Below are positions 19,900 through 28,588 of a DNA stretch of 64,000 nucleotides, piece by piece. Positions within the stretch are counted from its first letter, which is position 1; every line of letters starts with the position of its first letter. Under the pieces are notes generated by a model. It was given only the letters and a program-made list of their open reading frames with translations. It had not been told where the DNA came from and did not search any database. Made by a program: the position numbers and the translations under genes. Source of the DNA: Marmoricola sp. (lineage in GTDB: Bacteria; Actinomycetota; Actinomycetes; Propionibacteriales; Nocardioidaceae); contig JAOPXK010000060.1 of NCBI GenBank assembly GCA_025965195.1, forward strand, positions 1 through 64,000. The letters are read 5' to 3'.

Positions 19900-21906
19900 C
19901 TACCAGTGCACGCCGGGCAGGACCCGGGACATCGCGAGCTGTTCCTTGGTCGGCTCGACCGGAGCCGCGCCCTTGGCGGCCGCGGAATCGGGGAACACCT
20001 TGTAGGCGAGGTTCAGCACCCGGAACACCGAACGCGGGGCGACGGTGTGCGCGACCGCGCCGAGGTTGCCCATCGCGGTGTTGATCTCGTGGGGCTGCTC
20101 GACGAGCGCCGTGATCACCTTCTGGGCGGCCTGCCCCGGACTGATCGTCGGGAACCGGTCGTAGAGCTTCGTCGGCGCGATCATCGGGGTTCGCACCAGC
20201 GGCATGTGGATGCTGGTGAAGGAGATGCCGTCGCCGACGACCTCGGAGGAGACCACGTTGCTCCAGGCGTCGAGCGCCGCCTTCGAGGCGACGTACGCGC
20301 TGAAGCGTGGCGGGTTGGTCTGTACGCCGATCGACGAGACGTTCACGATGTGACCCGAATGGTTCGCCCGCATCATCGGCAGCAGGCCCATCACCAGCCT
20401 GATCGCGCCGAAGTAGTTCAGCTGCATGGTCCGCTCGAAGTCGTGGAAGCGGTCCTCGCTGAGCTTCAGCGAGCGGCGGATCGAGCGGCCGGCGTTGTTG
20501 ACGACGTAGTCGATGTGCTCGAAGTCCGAGGACAGCTCGGCGCACAGTGCGTCGATCGCCTGCAGGTCGGACAGGTCGCAGCCATAGGCGTACGCCGTGC
20601 CGCCCTGGGTCTCGATCATCGTCTTGGTCGACTCGAGCTTGTCCTTGCCGCGGGCGACGAGGATCGGGATCCCGCCGGCCTTCGCAACCTGGACCGCGGT
20701 GACCAGTCCGATGCCCGAGGAAGCGCCGGTGATCACCACCGTCTTGCCGGTCAGTGCCCTGACGACCGCGGCGTCGGCCTTGATGGAGTCGTCGAGGAAC
20801 TCCTCCCAGTAGGACCACAGCGCACCGGCGTAGGTCTCGAGCTCGGGGACGCCGATTCCGGATCCGGCCAGTGCCTTCTGGGTGTGCCTGGAGGCGTAGG
20901 TGGTCGGCATCCCTGCATGCTCGACGACCTCGGCAGGAATGCCGAGCCGGCCGAGCGTCTGGTTGAGGGCGTACTGCACCGGCGCGGAGCGCAGCCCGGC
21001 AATCAGGAAGGTGGAGGGCCGGATCATCTTCGGAAGTGCGGACGTGGGCAGCCTGGAGAGGAACGTCCGGTCGACCGGCACCGCGAACTGCGGCGCCTTG
21101 GCCGCGGCCGCAAACGTGTTGAGCATGTCGACCGTTGCCTGCGGCTCGGGATTGACCAGGTGGAAGGTCTCGCCGTCGCGGTCGGGCGCGTGCGCGAGGT
21201 GGTCCATCGCCTTGGCGACGTAGTCGACCGGCACGATGTTCGTGTCGCCCAGGTCGACGCCGATCAGCGGCAGCCAGTTGGGCAGGTGGTCGCGAAGCTT
21301 TCGCAGCAGCGGGAAGAAGTAGTAGGGACCGTCGATCTTGTCCATGGCGCCGGTCTCGCTATGACCGACCACGATCGCCGGCCGGTAGATCCGCCAGGGG
21401 ACGGTGGCCTCGGTGCGGACGATCTGCTCGGACTCGAACTTGGTCCGGTGGTACGGCGAGGGCAACCCCTGGCCGACGTCGAACATCGTCTCGTCGAAGA
21501 CGCCGCGGTAGTCACCGGACGCGGCGATCGAGGAGACCTGGTGGAAGGTGCCGACCTGCAGGGCGGCGGCGAGCGAGAGCGCCTTGCGGGTGCCGCCGAC
21601 GTTGAGCTCGTCGTTGACCGCATCACCGGCGGTCATGTCGTAGATGGCAGCAAGGTGGAAGAAGTGGTCGACCTTTCCGCGGTGTGCGGCGACCCAGGCG
21701 TTGTCGACGCCGAGCTCGTCGGCCTTGAGGTCCCCGATGACCGGGACGACGCGGTCTCCCGCGCCCCACTGCCGGGCGAGAGCCTCCAGACGCGTCACCG
21801 AGCTCGCCCGGCAGAGCACGAAGATCTCGCCGTCGCGGTTGTCGAGAAGTTCCTGGATCAGGAAGCGGCCGATGAAGCCCGTGGCTCCGGTAACGAAATA
21901 GGACAT
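19900..21906 (-). CDS. Two-domain fatty acyl-CoA reductase (SDR family)
   Basis: Large 668-aa reductase with two Rossmann units. Residues 1-370 are an extended SDR (male-sterility/NAD_binding_4 type) with TGATGFIG at 6-13 and the YxxxK pair Y152/K156. Residues from about 385 form a classical SDR with TGASSGIG, NNAG and YVASK. This arrangement matches actinobacterial and marine-bacterial fatty acyl-CoA reductases that make fatty aldehydes or alcohols for wax esters, so I infer long-chain acyl-CoA or aldehyde reduction. It stands between genes of otherwise conserved core order (sulfurtransferase and sepH), which suggests an insertion. Confidence 0.85.
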   Translation of the reverse strand: MSYFVTGATGFIGRFLIQELLDNRDGEIFVLCRASSVTRLEALARQWGAGDRVVPVIGDLKADELGVDNAWVAAHRGKVDHFFHLAAIYDMTAGDAVNDELNVGGTRKALSLAAALQVGTFHQVSSIAASGDYRGVFDETMFDVGQGLPSPYHRTKFESEQIVRTEATVPWRIYRPAIVVGHSETGAMDKIDGPYYFFPLLRKLRDHLPNWLPLIGVDLGDTNIVPVDYVAKAMDHLAHAPDRDGETFHLVNPEPQATVDMLNTFAAAAKAPQFAVPVDRTFLSRLPTSALPKMIRPSTFLIAGLRSAPVQYALNQTLGRLGIPAEVVEHAGMPTTYASRHTQKALAGSGIGVPELETYAGALWSYWEEFLDDSIKADAAVVRALTGKTVVITGASSGIGLVTAVQVAKAGGIPILVARGKDKLESTKTMIETQGGTAYAYGCDLSDLQAIDALCAELSSDFEHIDYVVNNAGRSIRRSLKLSEDRFHDFERTMQLNYFGAIRLVMGLLPMMRANHSGHIVNVSSIGVQTNPPRFSAYVASKAALDAWSNVVSSEVVGDGISFTSIHMPLVRTPMIAPTKLYDRFPTISPGQAAQKVITALVEQPHEINTAMGNLGAVAHTVAPRSVFRVLNLAYKVFPDSAAAKGAAPVEPTKEQLAMSRVLPGVHW

Positions 21907-21915
21907 GGGGTGACG

Positions 21916-22887
21916 CTACTCGGCCTTGCCGCCGCCGAACATGATCTCGTCCCAGGTGGGCACGGAGGCGCGCCCCTTCTTCTTCGGCGGAGCGGGGTGC
22001 CCGTCATCAGTGGTGTCGACAGGCTCCTCCGTCGTCGGCTCGTCGACCGGTGCAGCTCCGTCGACCGGAGACGCGATCCAGTCGGCATCTGCGGTGTCCG
22101 CGGTGAGCTCGTCGTCTGCGCGGTCGTCGGTGGCGCGGATCGCGTTGACGGTCGCGCTCAGGTCGACGGTGTCCTCGTGCGGGCCGCTGACCATCTCGAT
22201 CGCGTCGTCACCGAGGGGCAGCTCGTCCTGGTTGGGTACGGCGGACAACCGGCGGGCAGTGCCAGCACTGCCACCAGTGCCCTCACGCGGCTCGCCGGCT
22301 TCCTTGCGATGCAGCTCGCCGGTCAGCGTGCGCGCCTCGTCGTTGTCGGCGACGACGTAGCGCCCGGGCATGTCGTAGGTGAAGACCGCGTGCCGCGGCC
22401 GCCCGCCCGCCGCATAGTCGGCGGTCAGGGTCCAGCGACCGTCCTCGCGACGCCAGGCATCCCACTCGACGTCCTCGCTGTGCAGGTTGAGATCGCGGAA
22501 GACCAGGCCGGCCGCCTCGCCCAGGGTGCGGGCGGCGGACGAGGTCTCGGCGGACTTGCGCCGGACCGAGGAGTTCTGGGCACTGAGCGCGACGTGGGCC
22601 CGCTCGGCGAGGACCGGCCCGGCGAAGACCATGATCTTCTCGATGGTGGTCTGGGCGGCCAGCGCGACGTCCTCGGGGGACTCGCCCGAGCGGATGCGAG
22701 TCTGGATGTCTCGGGGGCGCAGGGCGCTTTCCATCTTCATCTCCAGCTGGCCGAGTCTCGGGTCATCACCGCGCAGTGCCACGCGGAGCCGCCGGTCGAA
22801 GGGGACTGCGAATTCCTCTCCTGCGGCACTGATCAGGATGAGGTGCAAGCCATCCTTGCTCAGGCCCACAGGTACGAGGTCTTGCAT
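21916..22887 (-). CDS. sepH: Septation protein SepH
   Basis: Actinobacterial cell-division protein that binds FtsZ through an N-terminal DUF3071 domain. The 323-aa product has that domain with a predicted helix-turn-helix (RPRDIQTRIRSGESPEDVA), a variable acidic middle, and the conserved C-terminal motif SVPTWDEIMFGG. ATG 22887 was chosen because AAGGAG lies 9 nt upstream and the family begins MQDLVPVGLS; an upstream in-frame start would add seven unconserved residues. It is divergent from the TRIC channel gene. Confidence 0.93.
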   Translation of the reverse strand: MQDLVPVGLSKDGLHLILISAAGEEFAVPFDRRLRVALRGDDPRLGQLEMKMESALRPRDIQTRIRSGESPEDVALAAQTTIEKIMVFAGPVLAERAHVALSAQNSSVRRKSAETSSAARTLGEAAGLVFRDLNLHSEDVEWDAWRREDGRWTLTADYAAGGRPRHAVFTYDMPGRYVVADNDEARTLTGELHRKEAGEPREGTGGSAGTARRLSAVPNQDELPLGDDAIEMVSGPHEDTVDLSATVNAIRATDDRADDELTADTADADWIASPVDGAAPVDEPTTEEPVDTTDDGHPAPPKKKGRASVPTWDEIMFGGGKAE

Positions 22888-22968
22888 CGTCGGGGTACTC
22901 CTTCTCACCGCTTGCTGGCGAGCCTACTTCAGGCGGGCGGGTCGCACCGGCGCCCGACGCGCCACCTC

Positions 22969-22974
22969 TAGGGT
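22969..22974 (+). promoter_or_regulatory. -10 box (TAGGGT) of the TRIC gene, leaderless
   Basis: TAGGGT ends 6 nt before ATG 22981, spacing that places transcription start on the start codon. No ribosome site precedes the gene, consistent with a leaderless mRNA. Confidence 0.45.
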
Positions 22975-22980
22975 CTCCTT

Positions 22981-23610
22981 ATGTTCGGTTCGAGTCCGGT
23001 GCTGGTGTCGCTCGACCTCGTCGGCATCTTCGTGTTCGCGATCTCCGGCGCGCTGGTCGCCGTCCGCAAGGGTCTGGACATCTTCGGGGTGCTGGTCCTC
23101 GCCGGTACGACGGGCCTGGGTGGTGGTTTCCTGCGCGACGTACTCATCGGCGCGACGCCACCAGCCGCCCTTGCCGACTGGCGCTACCTGATCGCTCCAG
23201 TCGTGGCCGGGCTGGTCACGTTCTACTTCCACCCGGCACTGGGCCGGATGGAACGCGTGGTGACGATCTTCGACGCTGCCGGGCTCGGGCTGTTCTGCGT
23301 GACCGGGGCGGTCAAGGCCCTCGACCACGGTCTCGGTCCGATCCCTGCCGCCCTGATGGGGATGGTCACCGGCATCGGTGGGGGCATGGCTCGCGACCTC
23401 CTCGCCGGACGGGTGCCGGTGGTCTTCTCCAGCGAGCTCTACGCGACTCCGGCCCTCGCCGGTGCCAGCTGGGCGGTCCTCGCGACCCGGGCGGACTGGA
23501 ACATCTGGCTGGTTGTCCTGCCCGGAGTGCTGCTCTGCTTCGGCTGGCGGATCCTCGCGATCACCCGCGACTGGCGGGCTCCGCTGCCGAGCGGGCCGTC
23601 CTCGGTCTAG
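22981..23610 (+). CDS. Trimeric intracellular cation (TRIC) channel family protein
   Basis: Inner-membrane protein of 209 aa with seven hydrophobic segments in the pseudo-duplicated TRIC/UPF0126 layout. Each half carries the Gly-rich pore motif: TTGLGGGFLRDVL near residue 43 and TGIGGGMARDLLAGRVP near residue 130. Prokaryotic members form trimeric potassium-permeable channels. The stop codon overlaps the stop of the convergent oxidase gene through the shared four bases CTAG. Confidence 0.92.
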   Translation: MFGSSPVLVSLDLVGIFVFAISGALVAVRKGLDIFGVLVLAGTTGLGGGFLRDVLIGATPPAALADWRYLIAPVVAGLVTFYFHPALGRMERVVTIFDAAGLGLFCVTGAVKALDHGLGPIPAALMGMVTGIGGGMARDLLAGRVPVVFSSELYATPALAGASWAVLATRADWNIWLVVLPGVLLCFGWRILAITRDWRAPLPSGPSSV

Positions 23611-24902
23611 TCGCCGAGGATCCTGCGCAGGTAGGTGTTGCCGAACACCCGGTCGGGGTCGAGTCGGTCCCGGATGGCCTGGAACTCCGCCCAGCGCGGG
23701 TACGCCGGTTCGAGGTCGGCGGCGGTCCGGGTGTTGAGCTTGCCCCAGTGCGGACGGCCGTCATGGCTGCGGAGCAGGTCCTCGACGGCCGTGAAGTACG
23801 CCGTGTGGTCGGTCTGGGCGTTCATGTGGAACGCGAGGTACATCGAGTCGCGTCCCGATGCGGTGGACAACGCGATGTCGTCGGCGGGTGCGACGCGGAT
23901 CTCGACCGGGAAGCTGATCTTCCAGTCCTTGTCGTCGATCAGCGCACGGACCTCACGCAACGCCTGCAGGCCGGCCTCGCGCGGGACGGCGTACTCCATC
24001 TCCCGGAAGATCACCCGCCGCGGTGAGGTGAACACCTTGTGAGGTACGTCGGAGAAGGTACGGGCCGACAGCGCCCGGCCGGAGAACTCGTTGAGCCGCG
24101 GGATGAGTCCGGGCCGCCGGTTGCCGATCTTGTTGACGAGGGCGAACACCCGGTTGGAGAGCAGCTCGTCGTCGACGTACCCCCGGACCCGGGACAGCGG
24201 CGCCGCCTCGTCGAGCGTCCGGTTGTTGCGCTTGGTGAGCATCCGGTCGGTGTGCGGGAACCAGTAGGCCTCGAAGTAGTGGTTCTCCGCGGCCTGCTGG
24301 TCGAAGGTCGCGAGCGCCTCGTCCCAGAGCATCGGGCTCTCGTCGGCCTCGAGGGTGAAGACCGGCTCGACATGAAAGGAGATCGAGGTGATCACTCCCA
24401 GGGCGCCGAGGCCGAGACGGGCCACGGCGAAGACATCCGGGTTCTCGGTCTCGTTCGCTCGGATCAACGAACCGTCACCCGTCACAAGCTCGAGGCCGGC
24501 GATCTGGGCACTCAACGAGGCGACCACACCACCGGTGCCGTGGGTGCCGGTCGATGTTGCGCCGGCAAGGGTCTGCTCGGCGATGTCGCCCATGTTGTGC
24601 AGGGTCAGGCCGAGTGCCTCGAGGTTCGCGTTGAGCTCGTGAAGAGGCGTCCCTGCCAGTGCGGTGACGGTCATCGCCTCCCGGTCGACGTTGGTGATCC
24701 CGGTCAGCCGGGTCGGGTTCAGCTGGAGGCCTTCGGGGGCACCGATCGCCGTGAACGAGTGGCCGGTGCCGACCATCTTCACCGTCAGGTGCTGGTGTTT
24801 CGCGGCGACGACGGCGTCGGCCACCTCGCCGGCGTCGCGCGGGCTGATGACCTGGGTCGGATGGGTGGTCGTCAGTCCCGACCAGTTGGTCCACGTGCTC
24901 AT
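23607..24902 (-). CDS. FAD-binding D-arabinono-1,4-lactone oxidase-type protein
   Basis: Flavoprotein of 431 aa in the sugar-1,4-lactone oxidase family. The N-terminal PCMH-type FAD domain shows VVAAKHQHLTVKMVGTGHSF, where the His is the usual flavin-linking residue, and GATSTGTHGTGGVVASLSAQ. The C-terminal ALO domain has EMEYAVPREAG and ends with the HWGK block (PHWGKLNTR) and RDRLDPDRVFGN. The physiological substrate in actinobacteria is uncertain. The MFS carrier gene stops 10 nt upstream on the same strand, so the two are probably one operon. Confidence 0.9.
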   Translation of the reverse strand: MSTWTNWSGLTTTHPTQVISPRDAGEVADAVVAAKHQHLTVKMVGTGHSFTAIGAPEGLQLNPTRLTGITNVDREAMTVTALAGTPLHELNANLEALGLTLHNMGDIAEQTLAGATSTGTHGTGGVVASLSAQIAGLELVTGDGSLIRANETENPDVFAVARLGLGALGVITSISFHVEPVFTLEADESPMLWDEALATFDQQAAENHYFEAYWFPHTDRMLTKRNNRTLDEAAPLSRVRGYVDDELLSNRVFALVNKIGNRRPGLIPRLNEFSGRALSARTFSDVPHKVFTSPRRVIFREMEYAVPREAGLQALREVRALIDDKDWKISFPVEIRVAPADDIALSTASGRDSMYLAFHMNAQTDHTAYFTAVEDLLRSHDGRPHWGKLNTRTAADLEPAYPRWAEFQAIRDRLDPDRVFGNTYLRRILGD

Positions 24903-24912
24903 GAAGCGCAGG

Positions 24913-26106
24913 CTAGTCGGTCAACCGGGCGATGGTCGGCCGAGCCACGGTCACCCAGACGAACAGGGCAGCAACGCCGCCGGATGCGGCACAGACCCAG
25001 TACGCCTGCGAGCCGCCGGAGTGGTCTGCCACCACACCGGCGAAGTACGCGCCAGGGGCGATCCCGGCGGACAGGCCGCTCTGGACGAAGCCCATCGACT
25101 CGGTGAGCCGCGACCGTGGCGAGCTCGCCTCGAGCAGCGAGAACATCGCGATCAGGGTGGGCGCCAGGGTGAAGCCGGCGACGAACAGCATCGGGCCGAG
25201 CACCCAGATCGAGCCGATGAACGGGAGCACGAACATGGACGCGGCGAGCGCGACCATGCCGAGCCGGAACCGGGTCAGCGTCGGCGTCCGCCACTGATGG
25301 GCCCCGGCGAGGACACCGGCGAGCATGCTGCCGAACGAGAGGATTGCGAGCAGCAGCCCGGAGACCGACTTGTGGCCGGCGTCGCCGGCGAAGGCGACGG
25401 TCGCGACCTCGAGCGCTCCGAAGAGGCAGCCCAGCGATGCGGCGCTCAGGGTGATCGGCAGCAGTGCGAGCCACGGCAGCGGCGGGACGGTCTCGTCCGC
25501 GGCGGCGACGTTGACCGGTGGCTCGGTCCGGTGTTGGGCGGCCAGCGCGACCGTCCCGAGCGTGCCCGCAACGAGCGCCACCAGGAGTCCGGCCTGCGGC
25601 GCATAGATGGTCGAGAGGAAGGTGACCAGCGGCGGACCGGTGACGAAGACCATCTCGTCCGCGATCCCTTCGACCGCGAACGCGGTGTGCAGGTCGCGCT
25701 CGCTGCCGAGCAGGTGCGCCCAGCGCGCGCGGACCAGCGAGCCCACCTGCGGGATGGCGGCGCCGGCCAGCGCAGCGAACAGATGTGGCCAGGGGAAGGG
25801 CCAGTGCTGGGTGGTCGCCTGGACGAGCATCCCGGTGGCGAGGGCGAACACGACGGCGTCGACGTACAGCACCCGGCCCTGGCCGAAGCGGTCTGCCAGC
25901 CGGCCGTGCGGGATCGCGACCACCGCGTTGCCGATGATGTACGCCGCCGAGACCTGTCCGGCCGTCGCATAGGACCCCGACAGCGTGCTCACCAGCAGCA
26001 CGATGCCGAGCGTCATCATCGAGATCGGCAGCCGCGCCACCAACCCGGTCGCCGAGAACGTCGCCGCACCTCGATGGGCGAAGACACGGCGATAGGAGGT
26101 GAGCAC
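24913..26106 (-). CDS. MFS transporter
   Basis: Twelve-helix major facilitator of 397 aa; substrate unknown. The intracellular loop between helices 2 and 3 reads PHGRLADRFGQGRVLY, the motif A of the superfamily. Helices 4-5 and 10-11 are Gly/Ala-rich as in small-molecule exporters. GTG 26106 is the probable start. It is divergent from hemH, with a spacer of 49 bp that must hold both promoters. Confidence 0.87.
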   Translation of the reverse strand: MLTSYRRVFAHRGAATFSATGLVARLPISMMTLGIVLLVSTLSGSYATAGQVSAAYIIGNAVVAIPHGRLADRFGQGRVLYVDAVVFALATGMLVQATTQHWPFPWPHLFAALAGAAIPQVGSLVRARWAHLLGSERDLHTAFAVEGIADEMVFVTGPPLVTFLSTIYAPQAGLLVALVAGTLGTVALAAQHRTEPPVNVAAADETVPPLPWLALLPITLSAASLGCLFGALEVATVAFAGDAGHKSVSGLLLAILSFGSMLAGVLAGAHQWRTPTLTRFRLGMVALAASMFVLPFIGSIWVLGPMLFVAGFTLAPTLIAMFSLLEASSPRSRLTESMGFVQSGLSAGIAPGAYFAGVVADHSGGSQAYWVCAASGGVAALFVWVTVARPTIARLTD

Positions 26107-26142
26107 CCGGTGACTCTATGAGGAAGCTGACCGGCCGGTCTC

Positions 26143-26148
26143 TAGGAT
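26143..26148 (+). promoter_or_regulatory. -10 box (TAGGAT) of hemH, leaderless
   Basis: TAGGAT lies 7 nt before ATG 26156. No ribosome site is present, so hemH is probably transcribed from its own start codon. Confidence 0.45.
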
Positions 26149-26155
26149 TGCCGGC

Positions 26156-27241
26156 ATGCCCGGTTCCGAGCCGTACGACGCCCTCCTCCTCGTCTCCTTC
26201 GGAGGCCCGGAGAAGCCCGAGGACGTGGTCCCGTTCCTGCGTAACGTGACGGCCGGCCGCGGAATCCCGGACGAGCGGCTCGCCGAGGTCGGGACGCACT
26301 ACTACGGCTTCGGGGGCCGGAGTCCGATCAACGACCAGAACCGCTCGCTGCTCAAGGCGATCGAGGAGGACCTGCACGCCGCCGACGTCAAGCTCAAGGT
26401 CTACTGGGGCAACCGCAACTGGGATCCCTACCTCGTCGAGGCGATCACCCAGATGCGCGACGACGGCGTACGTCGCGCTGCGGTCCTGGTCACCTCTGCG
26501 TACTCGTCCTACTCGGGCTGCCGGCAGTACCGCGAGGACCTCGCCGAGGCGGTCGCCCAGGTGCCGGGCGCGCCGCAGCTCGACCGGCTGCGCGCCTACT
26601 TCAACCACCCGGGCTTCATCGAGCCGATGGTCGACAACACCCTTGCTGCGCTGGCGGATCTACCCAACGAGGATCGCCGCGACGCTCACCTCGTCTTCGT
26701 GACGCACTCGATCCCGACTGCGATGAACGACGTCAGCGGCCCCGTGGGTGGGGCTTACGTCGCCCAGCACCGCAGCGTCGCCGACGAGATCATCGAACGG
26801 GTCCGTGAGGAGACCGGACACCGGTATCCCTCGACGCTCGTCTACTGCTCGCGCTCGGGTGCTCCGCACGTTCCGTGGCTCGAGCCCGATGTCAACGACC
26901 ACCTCGAGACCCTTCACGAACGCGGCACCCAGGCGGTCGTGCTCGTCCCGATCGGGTTCGTCTCTGACCACATGGAGGTCATCTACGACCTCGACACCGA
27001 GGCGAGGGCGACAGCCGGGCGTCTGGGACTCACGCTCGAGCGGGCGGCCACGGCCGGTGTCGACCAACGCTTCGTCGCGATGGTCCGGGACCTCCTCCTC
27101 GAGCGCGCCGCCGCCGAGCGAGGCGAGGATCCGAAACGTGCGGCCGTTGGCGCGCTGCCGGCGCCCTGGGACAGGTGTCAGCCGGGTTGCTGCGCCAACC
27201 TGCGCGGTCCGAAGCCGGCGCTGTGCGGGACCGACTCGTGA
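26156..27241 (+). CDS. hemH: Ferrochelatase (coproporphyrin-type)
   Basis: Inserts iron into a porphyrin in heme synthesis. In actinobacteria the substrate is usually coproporphyrin III, so the coproporphyrin ferrochelatase name (cpfC) also applies. The 361-aa product has [15 protein letters not shown] at the start, [15 protein letters not shown] near residue 115, the catalytic-His motif [11 protein letters not shown] near residue 182 and [11 protein letters not shown] near residue 265. The C terminus has [13 protein letters not shown] plus a final Cys, matching the [2Fe-2S] cluster ligands of actinobacterial enzymes. The stop overlaps the suhB start by 4 nt. Confidence 0.95.
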   Translation: MPGSEPYDALLLVSFGGPEKPEDVVPFLRNVTAGRGIPDERLAEVGTHYYGFGGRSPINDQNRSLLKAIEEDLHAADVKLKVYWGNRNWDPYLVEAITQMRDDGVRRAAVLVTSAYSSYSGCRQYREDLAEAVAQVPGAPQLDRLRAYFNHPGFIEPMVDNTLAALADLPNEDRRDAHLVFVTHSIPTAMNDVSGPVGGAYVAQHRSVADEIIERVREETGHRYPSTLVYCSRSGAPHVPWLEPDVNDHLETLHERGTQAVVLVPIGFVSDHMEVIYDLDTEARATAGRLGLTLERAATAGVDQRFVAMVRDLLLERAAAERGEDPKRAAVGALPAPWDRCQPGCCANLRGPKPALCGTDS

Positions 27242-28041
27242 CCCGGGTCGTCGGGACCGAGCTGCTCGAGCTGGCTGTTCGGGTTGCGCGCGAGGCCGGC
27301 GAGCTGGTCCAGACCATGCGCGCCGTGGGCGTCGACGTGGCCGGCACCAAGTCCAGCGACATCGACATCGTCACGAAGGCGGACAAGGCGTGCGAGGACC
27401 TGATCCGCACGCGGCTGCTCGACGCGCGTCCCGGTGACGGGTTCGTCGGCGAGGAGGGCAGCAACCTGGTCGGCACGAGCGGGGTCAGCTGGGTCGTCGA
27501 TCCGATCGACGGCACGGTCAACTACCTCTTCGGGATCCCGCAGTACGCCGTGTCCATCGGTGTCGCCGTCGATGAGGAGATGGTCGCCGGCGTGGTGCTC
27601 AATCCGGCGTCGGGGGAGGAGTACTCGGCTTCCCTGGGCGGCGGCGCGACCCTGGCCGGCAAGCCGATCCGGGTGCGGGCCGACGTTCCCCTGAGCCAGT
27701 CGCTGGTCGGCACCGGCTTCAACTACGTGACCGAGGTCCGGGTCCGGCAGGGCGAGTCAGTCGCCCGGATGCTGCCACACGTCCGCGACATCCGGCGGAT
27801 GGGGTCGTGCGCGCTCGACCTGTGCGCGGTGGCCTCCGGCCGCCTCGATGCCTACGTCGAGGAGGGCGTGAACCCGTGGGACCACGCCGCCGGAGGGCTG
27901 ATCGCCCAGGAGTCCGGAGCGAGGATCGAGGTCACCGACGGGGCCTCCGGGCAGTCCCTGATGATCTGTGCGACGGACGCTGGATTTGGTCGCTTCCGTA
28001 CGCTCGTGGCCGCCAGCGGATTCCTTGCAGCGGGCGCCTGA
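27238..28041 (+). CDS. suhB: Inositol monophosphatase family protein
   Basis: Mg-dependent phosphomonoesterase of 267 aa. Metal and substrate motifs are complete: FVGEEGS near residue 65, [15 protein letters not shown] near residue 85, and the C-terminal [17 protein letters not shown] near residue 210. It probably makes inositol from inositol phosphate for phosphatidylinositol or mycothiol-type metabolites, though other sugar phosphates are possible. GTG 27238 overlaps the hemH stop (GTGA), so translation is coupled. A small hairpin with arms GGGTGT and ACACCC at 28090-28108 follows. Confidence 0.9.
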   Translation: MTRVVGTELLELAVRVAREAGELVQTMRAVGVDVAGTKSSDIDIVTKADKACEDLIRTRLLDARPGDGFVGEEGSNLVGTSGVSWVVDPIDGTVNYLFGIPQYAVSIGVAVDEEMVAGVVLNPASGEEYSASLGGGATLAGKPIRVRADVPLSQSLVGTGFNYVTEVRVRQGESVARMLPHVRDIRRMGSCALDLCAVASGRLDAYVEEGVNPWDHAAGGLIAQESGARIEVTDGASGQSLMICATDAGFGRFRTLVAASGFLAAGA

Positions 28042-28061
28042 GCACGGACTTCGAAGATGTG

Positions 28062-28087
28062 GGAACATCCGCCGTACCAACTGCGTT
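28062..28087 (+). promoter_or_regulatory. SigR/SigH-like promoter upstream of the DUF4193 gene
   Basis: GGAAC (28062-28066), 18 nt, then GTT (28085-28087) fits the consensus of the disulfide-stress ECF sigma factors SigR (Streptomyces) and SigH (mycobacteria), namely GGAAY-N18/19-GTT. Transcription would start near 28093-28095, leaving a leader of about 120 nt before ATG 28214. Confidence 0.5.
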
Positions 28088-28118
28088 GTGGGTGTTCCTA
28101 AGACACCCGACTGATGGA

Positions 28119-28146
28119 TGTGCACTTGTCACCGAGATAGTGCACA
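28119..28146. repeat. Perfect 8-bp inverted repeat in the DUF4193 leader
   Basis: TGTGCACT and AGTGCACA are separated by 12 nt. The repeat lies 67 nt before the DUF4193 start. It could be an operator for a dimeric repressor or a stem in the leader RNA; no regulator is encoded next to it. Confidence 0.6.
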
Positions 28147-28213
28147 ATCTGGCGCCGACGACGACTTGTAGAGCGACCAAGGCCACCTGGGATTCGGGGG
28201 CAGGAGAAGAGAC

Positions 28214-28504
28214 ATGGCAACAGATTACGACGCACCACGCAAGACCGAAGAAGAGCAGAACGAGGACAGCCTCGAAGAGCTCAAGGCGCGACGGCACGAC
28301 AAGAACTCCGGGAAGGTCGACGAGGACGAGGCGGAAGCCGCCGAGTCCTTCGAGCTCCCTGGCGCGGACCTCTCCCACGAGGAGCTCGCCGTTGAGGTGA
28401 AGCCTCGGCAGGATGACGAGTTCACCTGCATGAGCTGCTTCCTGGTGCACCACCGCAGCCAGCTCGCGGACGAGAAGAAGATGATCTGCCGCGACTGCGC
28501 CTAG
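28214..28504 (+). CDS. DUF4193 domain-containing protein
   Basis: Small acidic actinobacterial protein of 96 aa with unknown function. The first half is charged and probably disordered. The second half has CMSCFLVHHRSQLA and a terminal MICRDCA, so two CxxC pairs form a likely zinc ribbon that resembles those of RNA-polymerase or ribosome-associated factors. GGAGAAGAG precedes ATG 28214. The gene has its own promoter region and a strong terminator, so it is monocistronic. Family members are nearly always encoded between suhB and dut. Confidence 0.92.
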   Translation: MATDYDAPRKTEEEQNEDSLEELKARRHDKNSGKVDEDEAEAAESFELPGADLSHEELAVEVKPRQDDEFTCMSCFLVHHRSQLADEKKMICRDCA

Positions 28505-28537
28505 CAGCCGCGCGCGACCAGCACCCAGAGCAGAACA

Positions 28538-28571
28538 GGCCGCCATCCCGTTGAGGGGTGGCGGCCTTTTT
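28538..28571 (+). terminator. Rho-independent terminator after DUF4193
   Basis: GGCCGCCA at 28538 pairs with TGGCGGCC at 28559, with further pairing in the loop, and is followed by five T residues (28567-28571). It is one of the few classic T-tailed terminators in this window. Confidence 0.9.
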
Positions 28572-28588
28572 GTAGGATCGGTGTCGGG

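Noticed and set aside
19639-22971. Plus-strand open frame of 1110 codons over DUF952, the acyl-CoA reductase and sepH
   Set aside because: It crosses three well-supported minus-strand genes, is very rich in Arg/Gly/Asp/Val and has no recognised domain.
28090-28108. Terminator of suhB with arms GGGTGT/ACACCC
   Set aside because: The stem is only 6 bp, has no T tract and overlaps the predicted transcription start of the DUF4193 promoter, so it is mentioned but not called.
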